64,000 nucleotides of DNA from Paraconiothyrium sp. Pb-2020. Lineage: Eukaryota; Ascomycota; Dothideomycetes; Pleosporales; Didymosphaeriaceae. Shown in pieces: positions 21,876 to 32,923 of the stretch (its first letter is position 1; every line of letters begins with the position of its first letter). Below the pieces are notes generated by a model. It was not told where the DNA came from. It ran no database searches and worked only from the letters and a program-made list of their open reading frames with translations. Where the stretch lies: assembly GCA_022419385.1 (NCBI GenBank), contig JAJUBI010000002.1:2418001-2482000 (forward strand), in the 5' to 3' direction. A program made the translations under genes and the position numbers.

Positions 21876-23260
21876 CTAGCTTTGGAATGTTTGAATAATC
21901 CTAGAAATTCCTCCACACGTCCATATAGAGTAGTTTGGCCTCATCATTAGCTTGATCTTGTTTGCGTTATAAGTTGGATTGGACTGAGTTGCTGCATGCA
22001 TTCGCGCCGCTTGGAAGATGGCTGGAAAAACCTCATTATCGAGAATTTGTAACTTTGGAAGATCTTTCTCTTCTTGTACTGGCTGGGTGTGGAGAGTATC
22101 CTTCACGTCCTGTGCGAAACGGTCGTGACACTGGACAGTTGATAACAAATAACTGGCTCGGTGTATGTCATCTGTTTAAAGGTTGGCCGTGGAACGATAG
22201 ATCTCTCAAGATGGTATATACATACCGCACAAGAACGCTTCCATGCCACTTTCAAGATCGCCGCTAGAAGTAAGCCACCTTGGCACGAGAGACTCCAAGA
22301 TAATTGAAGGGACCATCTTGAGAAGAGTCAACAGGAAAGCTTGGAGATCTTTGGGCTTGCTCATGTCGAATGTTTTGGTAAAGAACTCAACTTCGAGGCG
22401 GAAGGTTTGAAGCCCGTCTGTAATAAGTCCACGAGCCACTCGGAATACGTCGTAGAAAATATCCCGAGTTTCACAAAGTGACTCAAGGTGATCATACCAT
22501 GCGAGATGGCTATTAGATCGGGGATTGAATACTGTCTGGAGAACTGATTCTATCAAATCTGTTAGAAGTTAGTGAATGTAACACCCAATGAGGCTCTACG
22601 TACGAGGCTTGGAGTTGCTGTTTAGCGCTAGCCATACATAATATACGCACAATCCTCTTGTCTTTTGGGCCCACTCTTGCAAAGTGCGTTTCAGAGTTTC
22701 GCTTGTAAAACCATACAAGCGAACTCGGCAGAATAGGTAAGCATCTTGCGAAAGTTGACCGTTCACAGCGTATACTGGTGACTGCGCCGCTAATCCTGAA
22801 GACCTGGAGAGTTTTTTGAGATAGTCCTTGACGAATTCCCGCATTGAAATGATTAGTCGGGTTGGCAAACAGTTCCACTTGTGAACAAGCATTGCTGCTG
22901 CGGGACAGAAACTGGACATGGTTGCGGTCGTAGTTGGGTCCATTTCTTCCATGATATGGGCTTCAGTAGTTGACATCGCCTCACCCTGGAGGTCTGCCAG
23001 ATTGAACTATATATTGTCAGTGGTAGGATTGTCGAGGACAGCCTATGACTTACCAAAATTACTGTGTATCTTTCTACCAAATAACGAGCTACGGCGTTCA
23101 ATTCTTCATCATGATCAGCGTAACCCTCCACGATTGCGAATCGACTCCGTAGATGCCATGTAGCGAAAGGGCCGAGTTGACAATCAGTGACCAGCAGATG
23201 TAGTGCTACAGAGGCCGTGAAAGCCGCCAACGATTTGGTGGCTATACGGTTCGTTGCCAT
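21876..23260 (-). CDS. Unknown helical protein, four exons (412 aa)
   Basis: Exons 23260-23054, 23006-22604, 22558-22226 and 22171-21876. The three introns (47, 45 and 54 nt) have GT-AG ends, near-acceptor branch sites and matching phases. The product is predicted to be almost entirely alpha-helical, with segments such as LNAVARYLVERYTVIL, MREFVKDYLKKLSRSSG and LIESVLQTVF. No transmembrane segment, signal peptide or catalytic motif is evident. I do not recognise the family. A further small intron near the C terminus is possible, since the last about 15 residues look less conserved in style. Confidence 0.7.
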
Positions 23261-24140
23261 AGCAAGCAATTAGAACACTGGTAGGCAGATATCAAACGGA
23301 CAGGTAGCTTCGGTGCGTACGCAATATGGGTACGGCAAGGTAAGCGATCGCCATTTCTACTGGGAGGTGGTCGCACCAAACCTCGGGCCTGCATTGTTTG
23401 GTGTGATCGCATGTACGCGCACCCATGCGCTGGTGCTGTAGCTCATCCTAGCTAGTATGTGCGCCGCAGCCGCAGCTAACCTAGACGTGTTGACGCATGC
23501 TTGACAAGTATGCGGGCTGTTGTTGTGTGGAACAGCGAAAAACAAGATCCCGCTGAAAATTCCTGAATTCCATCCATGTGTCTAATGATCTAAACAGAAC
23601 AAAAAATAATACACAGTTATCCTTATCAGCTTGCGCTCTATGCGTCTTGCCTCGCAATATCATTCGATTGTCCGGGCTGCTACGCGCTCAGCAGCTCTTT
23701 AAAAGAAAACAATAGACATGTATTGCAGGGCTATCTCAGGGCTATCGCCTTAACATGATAGGCCCCCGAGCTGACTCTATCGGCAAGCGCTTGGTTATTC
23801 TCAGCGCTAGAAGCGCATATTAAGGCGTAATTGCGGGGTCTGGAACAGGTTGCTGTGCAGCCACGGGATCATCGGTACGCCGGAGGCTAGACGCATGATT
23901 ATCGAGTCTCAAAGGGACTTGCACGAAGGGACTTGCACGGAAAGGGCTACAGCCGATCATGATTTCCTCGTAAACCTTTACGCTGAGTAGTGCAGCATCT
24001 GTGCCAATAGGAGAAGGCGCGCGATGAATTCTATAGTGAATCTAGATCATTGCAACGTATCCAACTTTAAAACTAGCTCAACAACGTGGTAATCTGTAAT
24101 TTTCATTCCTGATTCTATAGTATATCCCATGTGCTATTGT
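23261..24140. other. Intergenic, no supported gene
   Basis: About 880 bp without a convincing frame. It includes a short direct repeat (gggacttgcacg, twice near 23910-23940). I see no RNA gene or transposon end. Confidence 0.5.
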
Positions 24141-25362
24141 CTAATGTTGATGTGGCGTGTGAAAAATAAGGGGCTCGAGGGGTTTGGTGTCTCTATCAAA
24201 ATGAAGATGAATTTTTCTTCCATAGTATTGGGTTGAGTTCAAACGCTTAATGGCTTCTTTCGCTTCTCGGAGTGTGCTGAACGAGACTATTGCCCATGTC
24301 TGGAGGTTACGGTTTGACTTGACTGTACAGGTCGCTGGAATGAGCCCATGATCCTTGAAGTGGGCGCACAGGTCATGGCTTTGCACAGTTTTTTCCAGAT
24401 TCCCAACAAAGACACCTCGTTGTTCGGTCGCCACCCTACCGCCGCCTTGCCGAACGGGCATGGTATTCCTGGGGTCATGCGCCGAAGCACTACTGAATCG
24501 ACTGGGATCGAAGGCACTACTGCCTTGCGGGAACATGATGGCTTCATGCAGTGTTGTAGCTGCGCATGCTAGGCCCGAACCTTCCGAGTGGCGTAAGCAA
24601 GTGCACATGTGTAAAGAACCTTCACGATAGACGTGTACGGCTACGACGCGAGCGAAGTCCTCTGAGCAAGTATTAGCTGAAGAGCTAGCAGAATGAGTAA
24701 CGAAATACCATATATACTGTGAACGTTGTACCCCTGAGTCTCGCAGCAAGCATACAACTCCCCGGTTGGAAGTTGTTGCACCTCGACTCTCGTAGGCTGG
24801 TCTTTGAAATATACCCTCAAACGGTCCCTGGTATCTTTCCAATCTGCCAGCCAGGACTGTTTGGTGTTCCTACGACCAGAGAAAACGATGAAAAACGGTA
24901 GTCTGAAGCTGTGGAGGACAGGATACGGTTGGTATAGATGCGGACCATATGGATGTGGTACATTCGGATCCACAGAGGTACCAGTCGTAAGATGTCCATG
25001 GTGTATGTTATAGTTACAACAGAGCAAACGAATGCCTGCTGTAGTATTGCTGCGACTTGTGGCGAAAACATACACGAGTGATTTCGAGGAGCAAGCTTCT
25101 AACGAGAGTCAACGCAGGGCCAGGAAGCGATGAGGAAACACCAACTATAGACTATATCAGCATCTTCGTGAAATTTCAGCTTAAAACTGGCCACCACCGG
25201 AGATTGGTATGCATTAAAAACCACTTGATCCGGACTCTTCCTAATAATACCTTTGAGGTAGTCCTTGAGAGTTTCCCAATTCTTTAGCCATTTGAATGCA
25301 CCAACATCTCCAGAAATGATAAAAAAGTAGTCTTGATCTTCAGGCAGGGGCGGGATTGACAT
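24141..25362 (-). CDS. RNA-binding protein with three RRM-like domains
   Basis: Exons 25362-25146, 25098-24709 and 24661-24141; both introns are 47 nt and phase-consistent (the first donor is GTTGGT, unusual), giving 375 aa. The C-terminal domain is a clear RRM: GVFVGNLEK (RNP2), AIVSFSTLREAKEAI in the RNP1 area, and YGRKIHLHFDRD as the last strand. Two earlier units, FFIISGDVGAFKWLKNWETLKDYL and FFIVFSGRRNTKQSWLADWKDTRDRL, share a pattern of strand, W-helix and LKDYL/RDRL, and look like divergent RRMs of the kind found in Gbp2/Hrb1-type shuttling proteins. A role in mRNA processing or export is inferred from the domains only. A degenerate partner copy lies at 38735-39386. Confidence 0.75.
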
Positions 25363-26223
25363 GATAGCTGTACCTATGGTGCGTTGGCGTTCAATTCAAG
25401 AAATACCCATCATCCTGTCACAAGATGTTGCACCGTCTGTGGCGGTCAGGCAACCCGCTTGCTACGCGGAGGATGAAGCAACTAGGGCAGGCCTGCAAAC
25501 GTTAGCACATTTTTGCTGCTGTATTCAAAGACAATGTGCCGAACCCGGTCTCTTCCCTTCCATGCCTGGCTTAGGCGAGCATCAGCACGATTCACAATCA
25601 GTGCAGAAACCGCAAGCGCTAGAGTCTACCGAAACGCTATAGGTCTGTGTAACACAGCTAGCTTTTCACAAACTCAAGCGCTTGCATCAACTTTCCCGAG
25701 ATTACGCACAGACAGGTTCGTATATGCCGGGGTTCGACAATGGCTCCAAAGCACAAGGCCGGTTCCAGACCTTGGCTGGGAATTACCACCCCAACTTCCG
25801 CCTTCCCCGACACCAGATCAATTCGCGTGTGACTGCTGATCAAGAAAACTTCAAACAAGGATCGTTTCAAAGAGGCCTTGACGACCACCTCCTTCATGAA
25901 TACGACCCCTTGGGGCTAGGCACATCAAATTCCACAGTAGCTATCCCGAAATCGATTCGATCGCGGAGCGGGGGCTAACAACTTAACGTGTGCTAGGCTG
26001 AAGGCTGGATCGTGATGGCAGCGCGAGAGTGGCACACCACGCGAGCTGCATTGATTCTGGGACTTGATCGGCGCCGCAATGCATACGTAGCGCCATGCCG
26101 CTCCGAACGTCTATATTGGCAAGTGGGCGCATCCGGGCACTATTGGGTGGTATAAGTCGAATTTCCTACCTCATCTCTGATCGCGTGGCCCTTATGGACT
26201 GACTAAATCCACTCCATAGCTGA
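25363..26223. other. Intergenic, no supported gene
   Basis: Two overlapping plus-strand frames (to 25642 and 25978) lack domains, and neither shows intron structure. No repeat was noticed. Confidence 0.45.
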
Positions 26224-26810
26224 TCAAGCGCAGGAGCATTGCAGTGGTAATAACGATAATTGCATGGCGATGGTGCTAGTCTGGTATCGATTTATCTGTC
26301 TGGAGCAACGCGTGTGTTCCAAGTTCAGTAGCGTAGCCCCTGTATTCCTGCTAAAGCGCACTACCCGACCTATCGCGACAACAAACCTGACTCGGTCAGA
26401 AGCCAGGGAACAGGTTCGTGGAGTGTCACGTACCCAAAACCCCAGAACCGCAGCGAACAACGGAGGTATCGTTAGGTCCCGGAACTGAGCTTGATTAAGG
26501 GAGTATCCTGTCTTAGTATCAAGATAGATGACGTACGTACCTTGCGGACTTTCACCTTCATAATTCGAACGGAACATTTTGGGGGGCCGAAGGATCTGCT
26601 GTAGAGGAGCGCGAGGCCGTTCAGAACAAAGGTAACTTCGATGCCGACGCTTATAAAACACGAAAGTCCGGGGCTGCTGCGCGCCCGCGTCGCCCAGGAG
26701 ATCGCTCGGGCGCTTGATATGCATGGATTCAAAGCCGGGTTGCGACAGCCAATGAAGGAAGCCGCTTCATCTGCACGACAACAATTAGTCGTAGATTTCA
26801 AGTTTATCAT
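26224..26810 (-). CDS. Possible small membrane protein, two exons
   Basis: Two frames can be joined in phase across a good 56-nt intron (GTACGT donor, CTCAG acceptor) at about 26487-26542. The first has a hydrophobic segment GIEVTFVLNGLALLY, the second IPPLFAAVLGFW. The fit of a canonical donor between two hydrophobic frames is the only support. I do not recognise a family, and the 3' end beyond the second helix looks non-protein-like. It may be a gene remnant. Confidence 0.3.
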
Positions 26811-27611
26811 TGCTACCGCTTGCGGTCAATCTTGGACTCCACCGAAACTCGATTCAGTTCTTGAGACCTGTCAGCTTAGACTACGCATTGAATGCCACGT
26901 TCTGTCTGGCTCTCCAATTTCACAGCGACTTTTCTGTGAGATGGTCTGCGGATTCTCAGTCAGCGCAGGGTTTGATACGGATAAGGGAAAACCCGACCCG
27001 ACGATTCATCGAGGTGGTAGCCGGAGGCAATCGAATCACATGGAACCTAGCTACGTTTTGCAGAAAGGGAAGAAAGAAAAAAAAACCGGGTCACACAGCT
27101 TCCGCAAATGCGTCCACGAGACCTGTTAATACTGCACAACATATGACCGCACAACGTGGTGAAAGCGCTCGAAGATCCTGGGAGTTCCGGAGCGACGAGG
27201 AAGGAAGAATTTAGTTTTAGCAGGCCTAATGCGCACTAGAGTGTTTAGAGACATATGTTGCCAATATTTATACTCTAGGAGCTGGCTGTTGCTTCTCCTC
27301 CCTGATCCGATACTATTACATGTGTAGATTTTTGCGAAAGGGTAAGTGCGCAACTGTTAAGCCTTAAGCTAATGAGAGGTCACCCCTGTCAAGGTTTTTG
27401 ATTTCCAGACGGTCAATTGAACTCAGAATCCATAGCTTTGATTGATCAAGCTCCTTGCGGAATGTGACGATCGACTAGTATGGTCCGCAATGGCGCATCT
27501 AGGAATGTGACTCATCTAATACTTGTGGGACAAGACATTGCATCCGCCAGGCCTAGTTGCAGCACGGAGAGCGTGTATCGCATTTGGCGGACGTTTCCTC
27601 CGGAAAGCTCG
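26811..27611. other. Intergenic, no supported gene
   Basis: A plus-strand frame of 162 codons (26641-27129) overlaps the preceding minus-strand candidate and ends in a Lys/Gly-rich run; no domain. Nothing else of note until the minisatellite at 27612. Confidence 0.4.
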
Positions 27612-27780
27612 CTCATCTCAAGCGTTTCGATCGACGAGCGTTGTGTTTCGTTCAAGCATTCCTCAAGCGTTTCGATCGACGAGGTTGTGTTCCGTTCAAG
27701 CATTCAGGAACATCGCCTTTTTGCATTTCTATGCCTGTATTCCTCAAGCGTTTCGATCGACGAGGTGGTATTTCGTCCAG
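27612..27780. repeat. Three copies of a cctcaagcgtttcgatcgac unit
   Basis: Near-identical 23-bp cores at about 27615, 27661 and 27742, the first two followed by a shared ttgtg-tcgttcaagcatt tail. The central tcgatcga is palindromic. The tract forms the 3' end of the gene at 27652-28227 and encodes a repeated PRRSKRLRN peptide there. Confidence 0.8.
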
Positions 27781-28227
27781 GCGAGCAAAGGTCTCCAAAA
27801 ACCATTCAAGCATATCGCCTGGCTCGATATCTATGATACGAGCATATAGGCTCTTCAAAGCCCCATGCTCGAAAAGCATTCTCACTTCTCGTCCGATACT
27901 GACTGGTGGTAGCTGGGCGTTGAGGATTCGATAGAGCGCAAAGAATAGGCATCTTATTAACCCTTCACTGGTCCCAGAACCTTCCAAAAAGCTCATCATG
28001 ACAGCCACCTCTTCCTCGGACTTGAGCCCGTTCGGTGCAGTTTGGTACCAGGTCTCCAGCGACTTGTCTTCCTTCTCTGCCAGATGTTTATACCAGGTCT
28101 TGAACAGGGTGGGGTCGATATCAATGTCGTTATTTTCATTGTCTAGAAAAAAGTAAGCTCACGGGTGCCATCAGATCACGGAATGATGCCTACACCACTC
28201 TCGAACAAGATTTTTGAAAGACACCAT
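27652..28227 (-). CDS. Small protein with repeated basic C-terminal motif (174 aa)
   Basis: A 34-nt first exon (28227-28194) encodes MVSFKNLVREW, and a 51-nt intron (28143-28193) joins it in phase to the main exon. The body is helical (LIRCLFFALYRILNAQLPPV, MLEWFLETFARL) with no recognised domain. The C terminus has two copies of PRRSKRLRN separated by about 20 residues. They derive from a DNA minisatellite and could act as nuclear-localisation signals. Because the repeat lies at the stop codon, different alleles would differ in the number of basic motifs. Function unknown. Confidence 0.6.
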
Positions 28228-28403
28228 GCTGAAAACTTTGATTATAGGATGTCTAAAGTTGCGGGAACAGTCCCGCTGCTTGTCAGGAAGGCCATTTGAT
28301 CGTAAGGGAAGCGGCGTCCAATCCCAAGTTGTACAACATGCAGGGCGCGAAGAGTATGCAGCTCGGCATTCTGGACCGTGCTATACCCTAGCGGCAACTG
28401 AAT

Positions 28404-28535
28404 CCCTGAGACCTGAGACCTGAGCCCTGAGACCTGAGCCCTGAGACCTGAGCCCTGAGACCTGAGACCTGAGACCTGAGACCTGAGACCTGAGACCTGA
28501 GACCTGAGACCTGAGACCTGAGCCTTGAGCCCTGA
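28404..28535. repeat. Heptamer array (ACCTGAG / CCCTGAG)
   Basis: About 18 tandem copies of a 7-bp unit, mostly acctgag with ccctgag and ccttgag variants. The same unit recurs in a short array at 32089-32117 and, as reverse complement with ATG/AAG variants, at 44328-44446. Confidence 0.9.
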
Positions 28536-28536
28536 A

Positions 28537-28632
28537 TGTCATACAGCTGAAAGATGCGGTGCGGAGATGGGCGCCGCCCTTCGCAAGCAGAGCCCAGTCC
28601 TCATCATGTCTCCACCTGTTCTACCTCACCGA
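28537..28632. pseudogene. JmjC-gene fragment with an internal inversion
   Basis: Bases 28537-28568 match 51421-51452 of the JmjC gene in direct orientation. Bases 28569-28632 match the reverse complement of about 51515-51448 of the same gene. The inverted arm therefore overlaps the direct one in source, as expected from a foldback template switch. Differences are few and mostly transitions. It directly follows the heptamer array. Noncoding. Confidence 0.85.
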
Positions 28633-28793
28633 CCAAGTTCTCGGAAAAGCTTTTAATAGGTCGACTTATCTGTACGCGATCTTAGGAGCGGTCTCAGCCG
28701 ATCCCGAAGCCCATCATCCTTAGTAGGCCCAAGTCTGCAGCGTCGAAAGTCTCCCCAACCCCATCGGATTGCGCACCTCCATCCGTCAGCAAC

Positions 28794-30114
28794 ATGGACG
28801 ACACCATTGAACGCAATGATTTACTTTGTCTCCAAGGTTTAAACCGCCCAGGCCTTCCAGAGCTGAAGCCTACTGCAGAGCAACTATCTCTGCACGAGAA
28901 TTTCGCAACGGCTGATATCGTCTACAATAGAGTTCGGATGAATGTTACTGCAGACAAGAATGTTCGCGACGGTCACTTCAAGGGCGCGTGTCGTGCCGTG
29001 TTACACGTTGTGAACGGAGGCTTTGTACATCTAGCACCGGCTGCTACCGATCTTGACTGACCTTTTACAGTGTAATGGCCCTGTCAAATATCCTCCCTGG
29101 TTAAAGGTCCACCAGCGTCATCTGTATCGTGACGGCACGTTGATCTTTACGCTTTACCCTAAACTTCTACCCGGAGCCGACTGGGAAGAGATGCTAGAAG
29201 ACGTTGACAGATTTCTCGGTGCCTTTGAGGGTTCTAAGCGAGGAGGTCTACTGGATGCATTGATGGAGGTATGGAAATGCATGAAAGCCACGCTACCGGA
29301 CCAATATTTTCTCCTCGGGGAGAGTGCGGGTGGATACTGGGCCTGGTGGGCGCGGATGCTGCACCCTGAACTCTCCATACCTTCAACCATGCTGTGCTAT
29401 CCCGTGATAGGGCATTATCGAAGGGAACCGGGCCTTTATCGCGGATATACCCCAAGCTACCAGGATTTGCGTGAAGCCGCCTTGCAGTGGTGTATAGATG
29501 CAAGTCAGGTGCGCGGCCGCGACCATCTCGGTCAAGCAAGATGGCCTCCGCTTGGTATGGGGGTCTTGGCATTGAATGCGACATACACTCTTCGCAAAAC
29601 GGGCGGACGTGTGGAGATGGTGACTATTTTAGAAGTCGTGTTCGATCATTTTTTCTCACTTTTGGATCTCGCGAACGAGCTCACAGGTTCAGAAAAATTC
29701 GTAGACATCGGACCGAAGAAACCGGCACACAGACTACTCTTCATCGAGCCAGAAGAGATCGCCACAAAGCTTGGCCAACAACTTGCCAACATCAATCTAC
29801 GTTACGCACGGAAAGAAAAGGCACTTGAGGTAATCAAGGAAAGGGATATGCCTCAAGTGCAACAACTTAAGAATGTAGAAAGGATATTAGTCGTTCAAGG
29901 AACTGCGGACATACACACTCCAATGGGCAATGCAGACCAATTCGTACAGTTCCTCAAGGACAGCGGTATGGAAGTGCGTTACGAGTTGGTTCCAGACGCA
30001 GCCCACGGCTTCGACGTGCCGGACGAGAAGGGAAAGACTGTCCCGGTCGACTGGAAGCCATTGTATGCGTGGATTACGGAAACGATGCGATGGGACGGGA
30101 ATTCGCTCATGTAG
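28794..30114 (+). CDS. Alpha/beta-hydrolase fold protein (esterase/lipase-like)
   Basis: Exons 28794-29024 and 29071-30114 with a 46-nt intron (branch gactgac), giving 424 aa. Likely a serine hydrolase acting on an ester or lactone; the substrate cannot be deduced. The catalytic set is visible: nucleophile Ser162 in GESAGG, Asp357 in GTADIHTP and His389 in DAAHGFD. The oxyanion-hole strand reads HVVNGGF in place of the canonical HGGGF of the hormone-sensitive-lipase group, and the intron falls exactly after it. No signal peptide, so probably intracellular. The lid region (about residues 200-290) is long and charged. It has no obvious partner nearby; both flanks are repeats or small genes, so I see no biosynthetic cluster. 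Confidence 0.88.
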
Positions 30115-30225
30115 ACAACACGTCCACCCCTTTCACCTCTGCGGTAGTCACAGTACCAATCTTCGTAGCAATATGCGTGAGCAATCATTATTCAATATGT
30201 GGTGACTGACAAGCCAATAACTACC

Positions 30226-30560
30226 CTAGATCCACCATTTGTAATGGCCAATTGTTCCATCAGTCATAGGAAATCCACCATTTCGAGCCTCGTCAATTGC
30301 TAGGACATCAACCTCACTGATTAGGGTGCGTCAGCTATGCGTCAAAGTCCTGCTCGTGATGAGTACTCACCAAATTAACGTAGCGTTAGGCTGCACGGAT
30401 CCGATGATACCACTATGCCATGTCAAATCGATCAAAGGTAGTATGAAGTATCGAGGTAAAACAAAAATGAAGTGTACGCACCGTTGGCCATAGCCATATC
30501 GACTATTAGATAGTAGAGTTAGATACCCTGCTCACATGATGCGCCTTGGCGCGACACTGT
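30226..30560 (-). CDS. Short gene 3' end or fragment of unknown family
   Basis: Two exons joined in phase by a good 55-nt intron (30316-30370) encode a C terminus with GIIGSVQPNATLIC, then EVDVLAIDEARNGG and a final IGHYKWWI. The sequence is protein-like and the splice is convincing. The upstream part is ambiguous: either a 69-nt intron or a continuous hydrophobic frame. I cannot find a confident start. Unknown function; possibly a truncated gene. Confidence 0.35.
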
Positions 30561-31379
30561 AACCTGGTGGCGTACGCCGCCGCTGTGCTTATGCAATGCC
30601 CATCTCAACAATCCTGACACAGTTCGTCAGCAATTGCTATTACACTCGCACTGTCCTTCCATATTCTACTCTTGTACGTTCTGACGATCCCTCAAGCACT
30701 GGCCTCACTGAGGTTCGGTATGACCAGATCCGCAGATTCTCAACGAACCGGCATCTTACAAGTCAAAATCCTCACTGAGACTGCGGCACGATGGAGCGTT
30801 CCTTGCGAAGTACAAAAAGGAAGATGGACCTCCCTGTCGAAATCTTAAGGGCGCTCGGACATGAAAGCAGGCCCATATCCTTGCATATGAGGATGGCCAC
30901 TGGAGAATGCCCGTCGCAAACGCAGCTCGAGCCACCTATAGCTTCCGCATGGCGCACGGAGCCTGAACACCTTGCACTTCAGTTTTTGCCGTCTGTATTC
31001 TTTGCCGTCTGGACTCTTGCCGTTTGGATACTTTACCGTCCCGGTTCCCCGCCAATGAAGAAACATGGATCAACGTTGCACATCTTCATAGAGAAATGCA
31101 CATGTCGTCAAACGGGGCACAATCTTTCGGGTATATCACGGAGTCAATGCAGAAGGTGGAGAGTATATTTCAGGTAGGGGCGCACAAGCGCTTCAATACT
31201 AAGCGTATCCGTTGGTTTACGAGAAGCAAGAGAGCTCAGACATCTCACAGCTCCCTACAGACAGATAGGATGAAGCGCATGTAAACACCAAGCATACTAT
31301 TGCCTTGATCAAGTAGCATTATCTGATCAACCGCTATGCGGAAAAGGGAGCCCTCCTAGGCAGCTGCTCACGTATACTC
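30561..31379. other. No firm gene; weak coding signal at 30791-31284
   Basis: Plus-strand frames near 30791 (with a MDLPVEIL stretch) and 31045-31180 (NEETWINVAHLHREM) look mildly protein-like but cannot be joined into a supported model. A loose repeat of about 15 bp (ttgccgtctggact type) lies at 30985-31045. Possibly a decayed gene. Confidence 0.35.
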
Positions 31380-31782
31380 TCAAAAGTCTCGTATCGGGTC
31401 GAAGGCAGGCTTCTCGGACTTCTTGCTTTTACGCGTAACTGCAGTAGCATTACGCACAGCAAGGGGCATGCGCCAATCTAGCACATCATGTTTCACAGCC
31501 GGGATCTTCTCCTCTTGCAGCTGCTCGTTGACGCGTTGCTCAACTTCGCTCTTGATGTCGGCGGGCGTGTCAGTCCATGAGGGACACAAGGGATTCTGAG
31601 CCAGTCTATTGGCTTCCTTTTGGGTTATCGCCTGAACCTGTTATTTGTGTTGACGTGGACCCGGGACCCTAAACACAGACCATGAAGGATTTCCACTGAT
31701 GCCGGTTGTATTCTGACCTTTCGGCGGCCATAGCTGTGGTGGCGTTCCGCTTGAGTGTCGTTGTTGATTTGCTAGAGGACAT
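31380..31782 (-). CDS. Small hydrophilic protein, two exons (119 aa)
   Basis: Exons 31782-31681 and 31637-31380 with a 43-nt intron in phase 0 (branch gtcaac). The protein is Lys/Glu-rich with a predicted helix (DIKSEVEQRVNEQLQEE) and a basic tail (TRKSKKSEKPAFDPIRDF). The start SSSKSTTTLKRNATTAMAAE is disordered in style. No signal peptide and no recognised domain. Gene status rests on the clean splice and composition. Confidence 0.5.
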
Positions 31783-32353
31783 ACTGTCGCACATAAGCGC
31801 CGATAACGTTGATGATGTGAATTACCACCGCAGGCTCTGATGGTGGGGCAAGTAAGCGCACAGGCCTCGGCATGCGGCCCGCTCCTTGGCGTCTAGCGCC
31901 ACGTACCACCCCCGTCGGATAATGAAGGTCCGAGCGGCGATCTGGACATTGTGGACGATGTGGATGCGGTCGATGTTCTGGATGCGGTCGATGTTCTGGA
32001 CTAGGACGAACTTGGCAGCCACAATTAGCTTCGGCCGCTTAGGCCTGCACATGCATCAACTCTGCAGGAAATTATCTGGGCTGTCACGCCCTGAGCCCTG
32101 AGGCTTGAGCCTTGAGCGAATGGTCTATTATCAGCTTAGTGGCTCTGTTAGTCTTGTCATTGAAGGCAAGTAATGTTCCTTGGCACTCGAATTGTCATAC
32201 TTGAAGGCCAGGCTTGCTGAAGGTTGCTGTTTCTCCGTCTCCGCTAATATTGGTCTCGACGGCCATCTAGTTCTAACATTCCTCAAGGAAGCACGGGCAA
32301 CTAGATGTCCGGAGAAAAGCCTCAAAACTGCGAACCTGACTGCACATTTGCTC
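31783..32353. other. Intergenic with short tandem repeats
   Basis: Contains a perfect 18-bp direct duplication (gatgcggtcgatgttctg, about 31962-31998) and a four-copy heptamer run (ccctgag, gcttgag, ccttgag; 32089-32117) of the same type as at 28404. No supported gene, though minus-strand frames are open. Confidence 0.55.
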
Positions 32354-32923
32354 TTACGTCAGAGAGAAGCGGATTGAGAAAGGTTCTTGGCAATCATAGG
32401 ATGGGGAGTATGCGGGTGCGACGCCAGCGCTACTCAATATAATCCAAAACTTCTGTGCATTGTGCATGCAACTAGCTCCGTGAGGCGGGTCCCTTTGCGG
32501 ATACCGCGCATGGGCCAGAGTATGGTGATACAGAATATGTGTCAGAAGCATACGCAAATCAGAAGGTACAGGGTTGATGCTGGTTTGGCGTATCGTACCA
32601 CTGGGGTCATCGACAATGTTCATTCCATCCATTCCGTCCATTTCATCCATTTCATCCATTTCATCCAAGTCATTCAAGTCATCCAGAAGATCAACAGTTT
32701 CGTTCGTTGGACATCCGCCGGCCACATTCCGGCGAATTGAGATTGCTACAGGCAACTTATCTGGATACAGATTCAAATACCAACGGGACAACGATTGGAT
32801 TCGGGGAGGTTTTCGGCCATGATTAGCCATTGACCGCTGGTTGGATCGTGGTAATCCAGAGGTGGTTTGCCACCCTGAAGGTGCACTGGCGCTCGGTGCA
32901 AGCCGTGCGCGCCGGCGTGACAC
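32354..32923 (-). CDS. Possible gene with Asp-Glu-Met repeat
   Basis: A 189-codon open frame; a start at the internal MANHGRKPP is as likely as the first Met. The middle contains an acidic repeat (LDEMDEMDEMDGMDGM) that comes from a 9-bp microsatellite (tccatttca, about 32620-32665). The remainder has mixed composition with no domain. A frame this long could be chance, and no introns support it. Confidence 0.35.
   Translation of the reverse strand: MSRRRARLAPSASAPSGWQTTSGLPRSNQRSMANHGRKPPRIQSLSRWYLNLYPDKLPVAISIRRNVAGGCPTNETVDLLDDLNDLDEMDEMDEMDGMDGMNIVDDPSGTIRQTSINPVPSDLRMLLTHILYHHTLAHARYPQRDPPHGASCMHNAQKFWIILSSAGVAPAYSPSYDCQEPFSIRFSLT

Noticed and set aside
25361..25978. Plus-strand ORFs downstream of the RRM gene start
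   Set aside because: Overlapping frames without recognisable protein features or introns.
27512..27703. Separate minus-strand ORF with repeated SSIETLEE peptide
   Set aside because: It is another reading frame of the 23-bp minisatellite at the end of the 27652-28227 gene.
28404..30114. Secondary-metabolite cluster around the hydrolase
   Set aside because: No synthase, oxidoreductase set or transporter nearby; the neighbours are repeats and small orphans.
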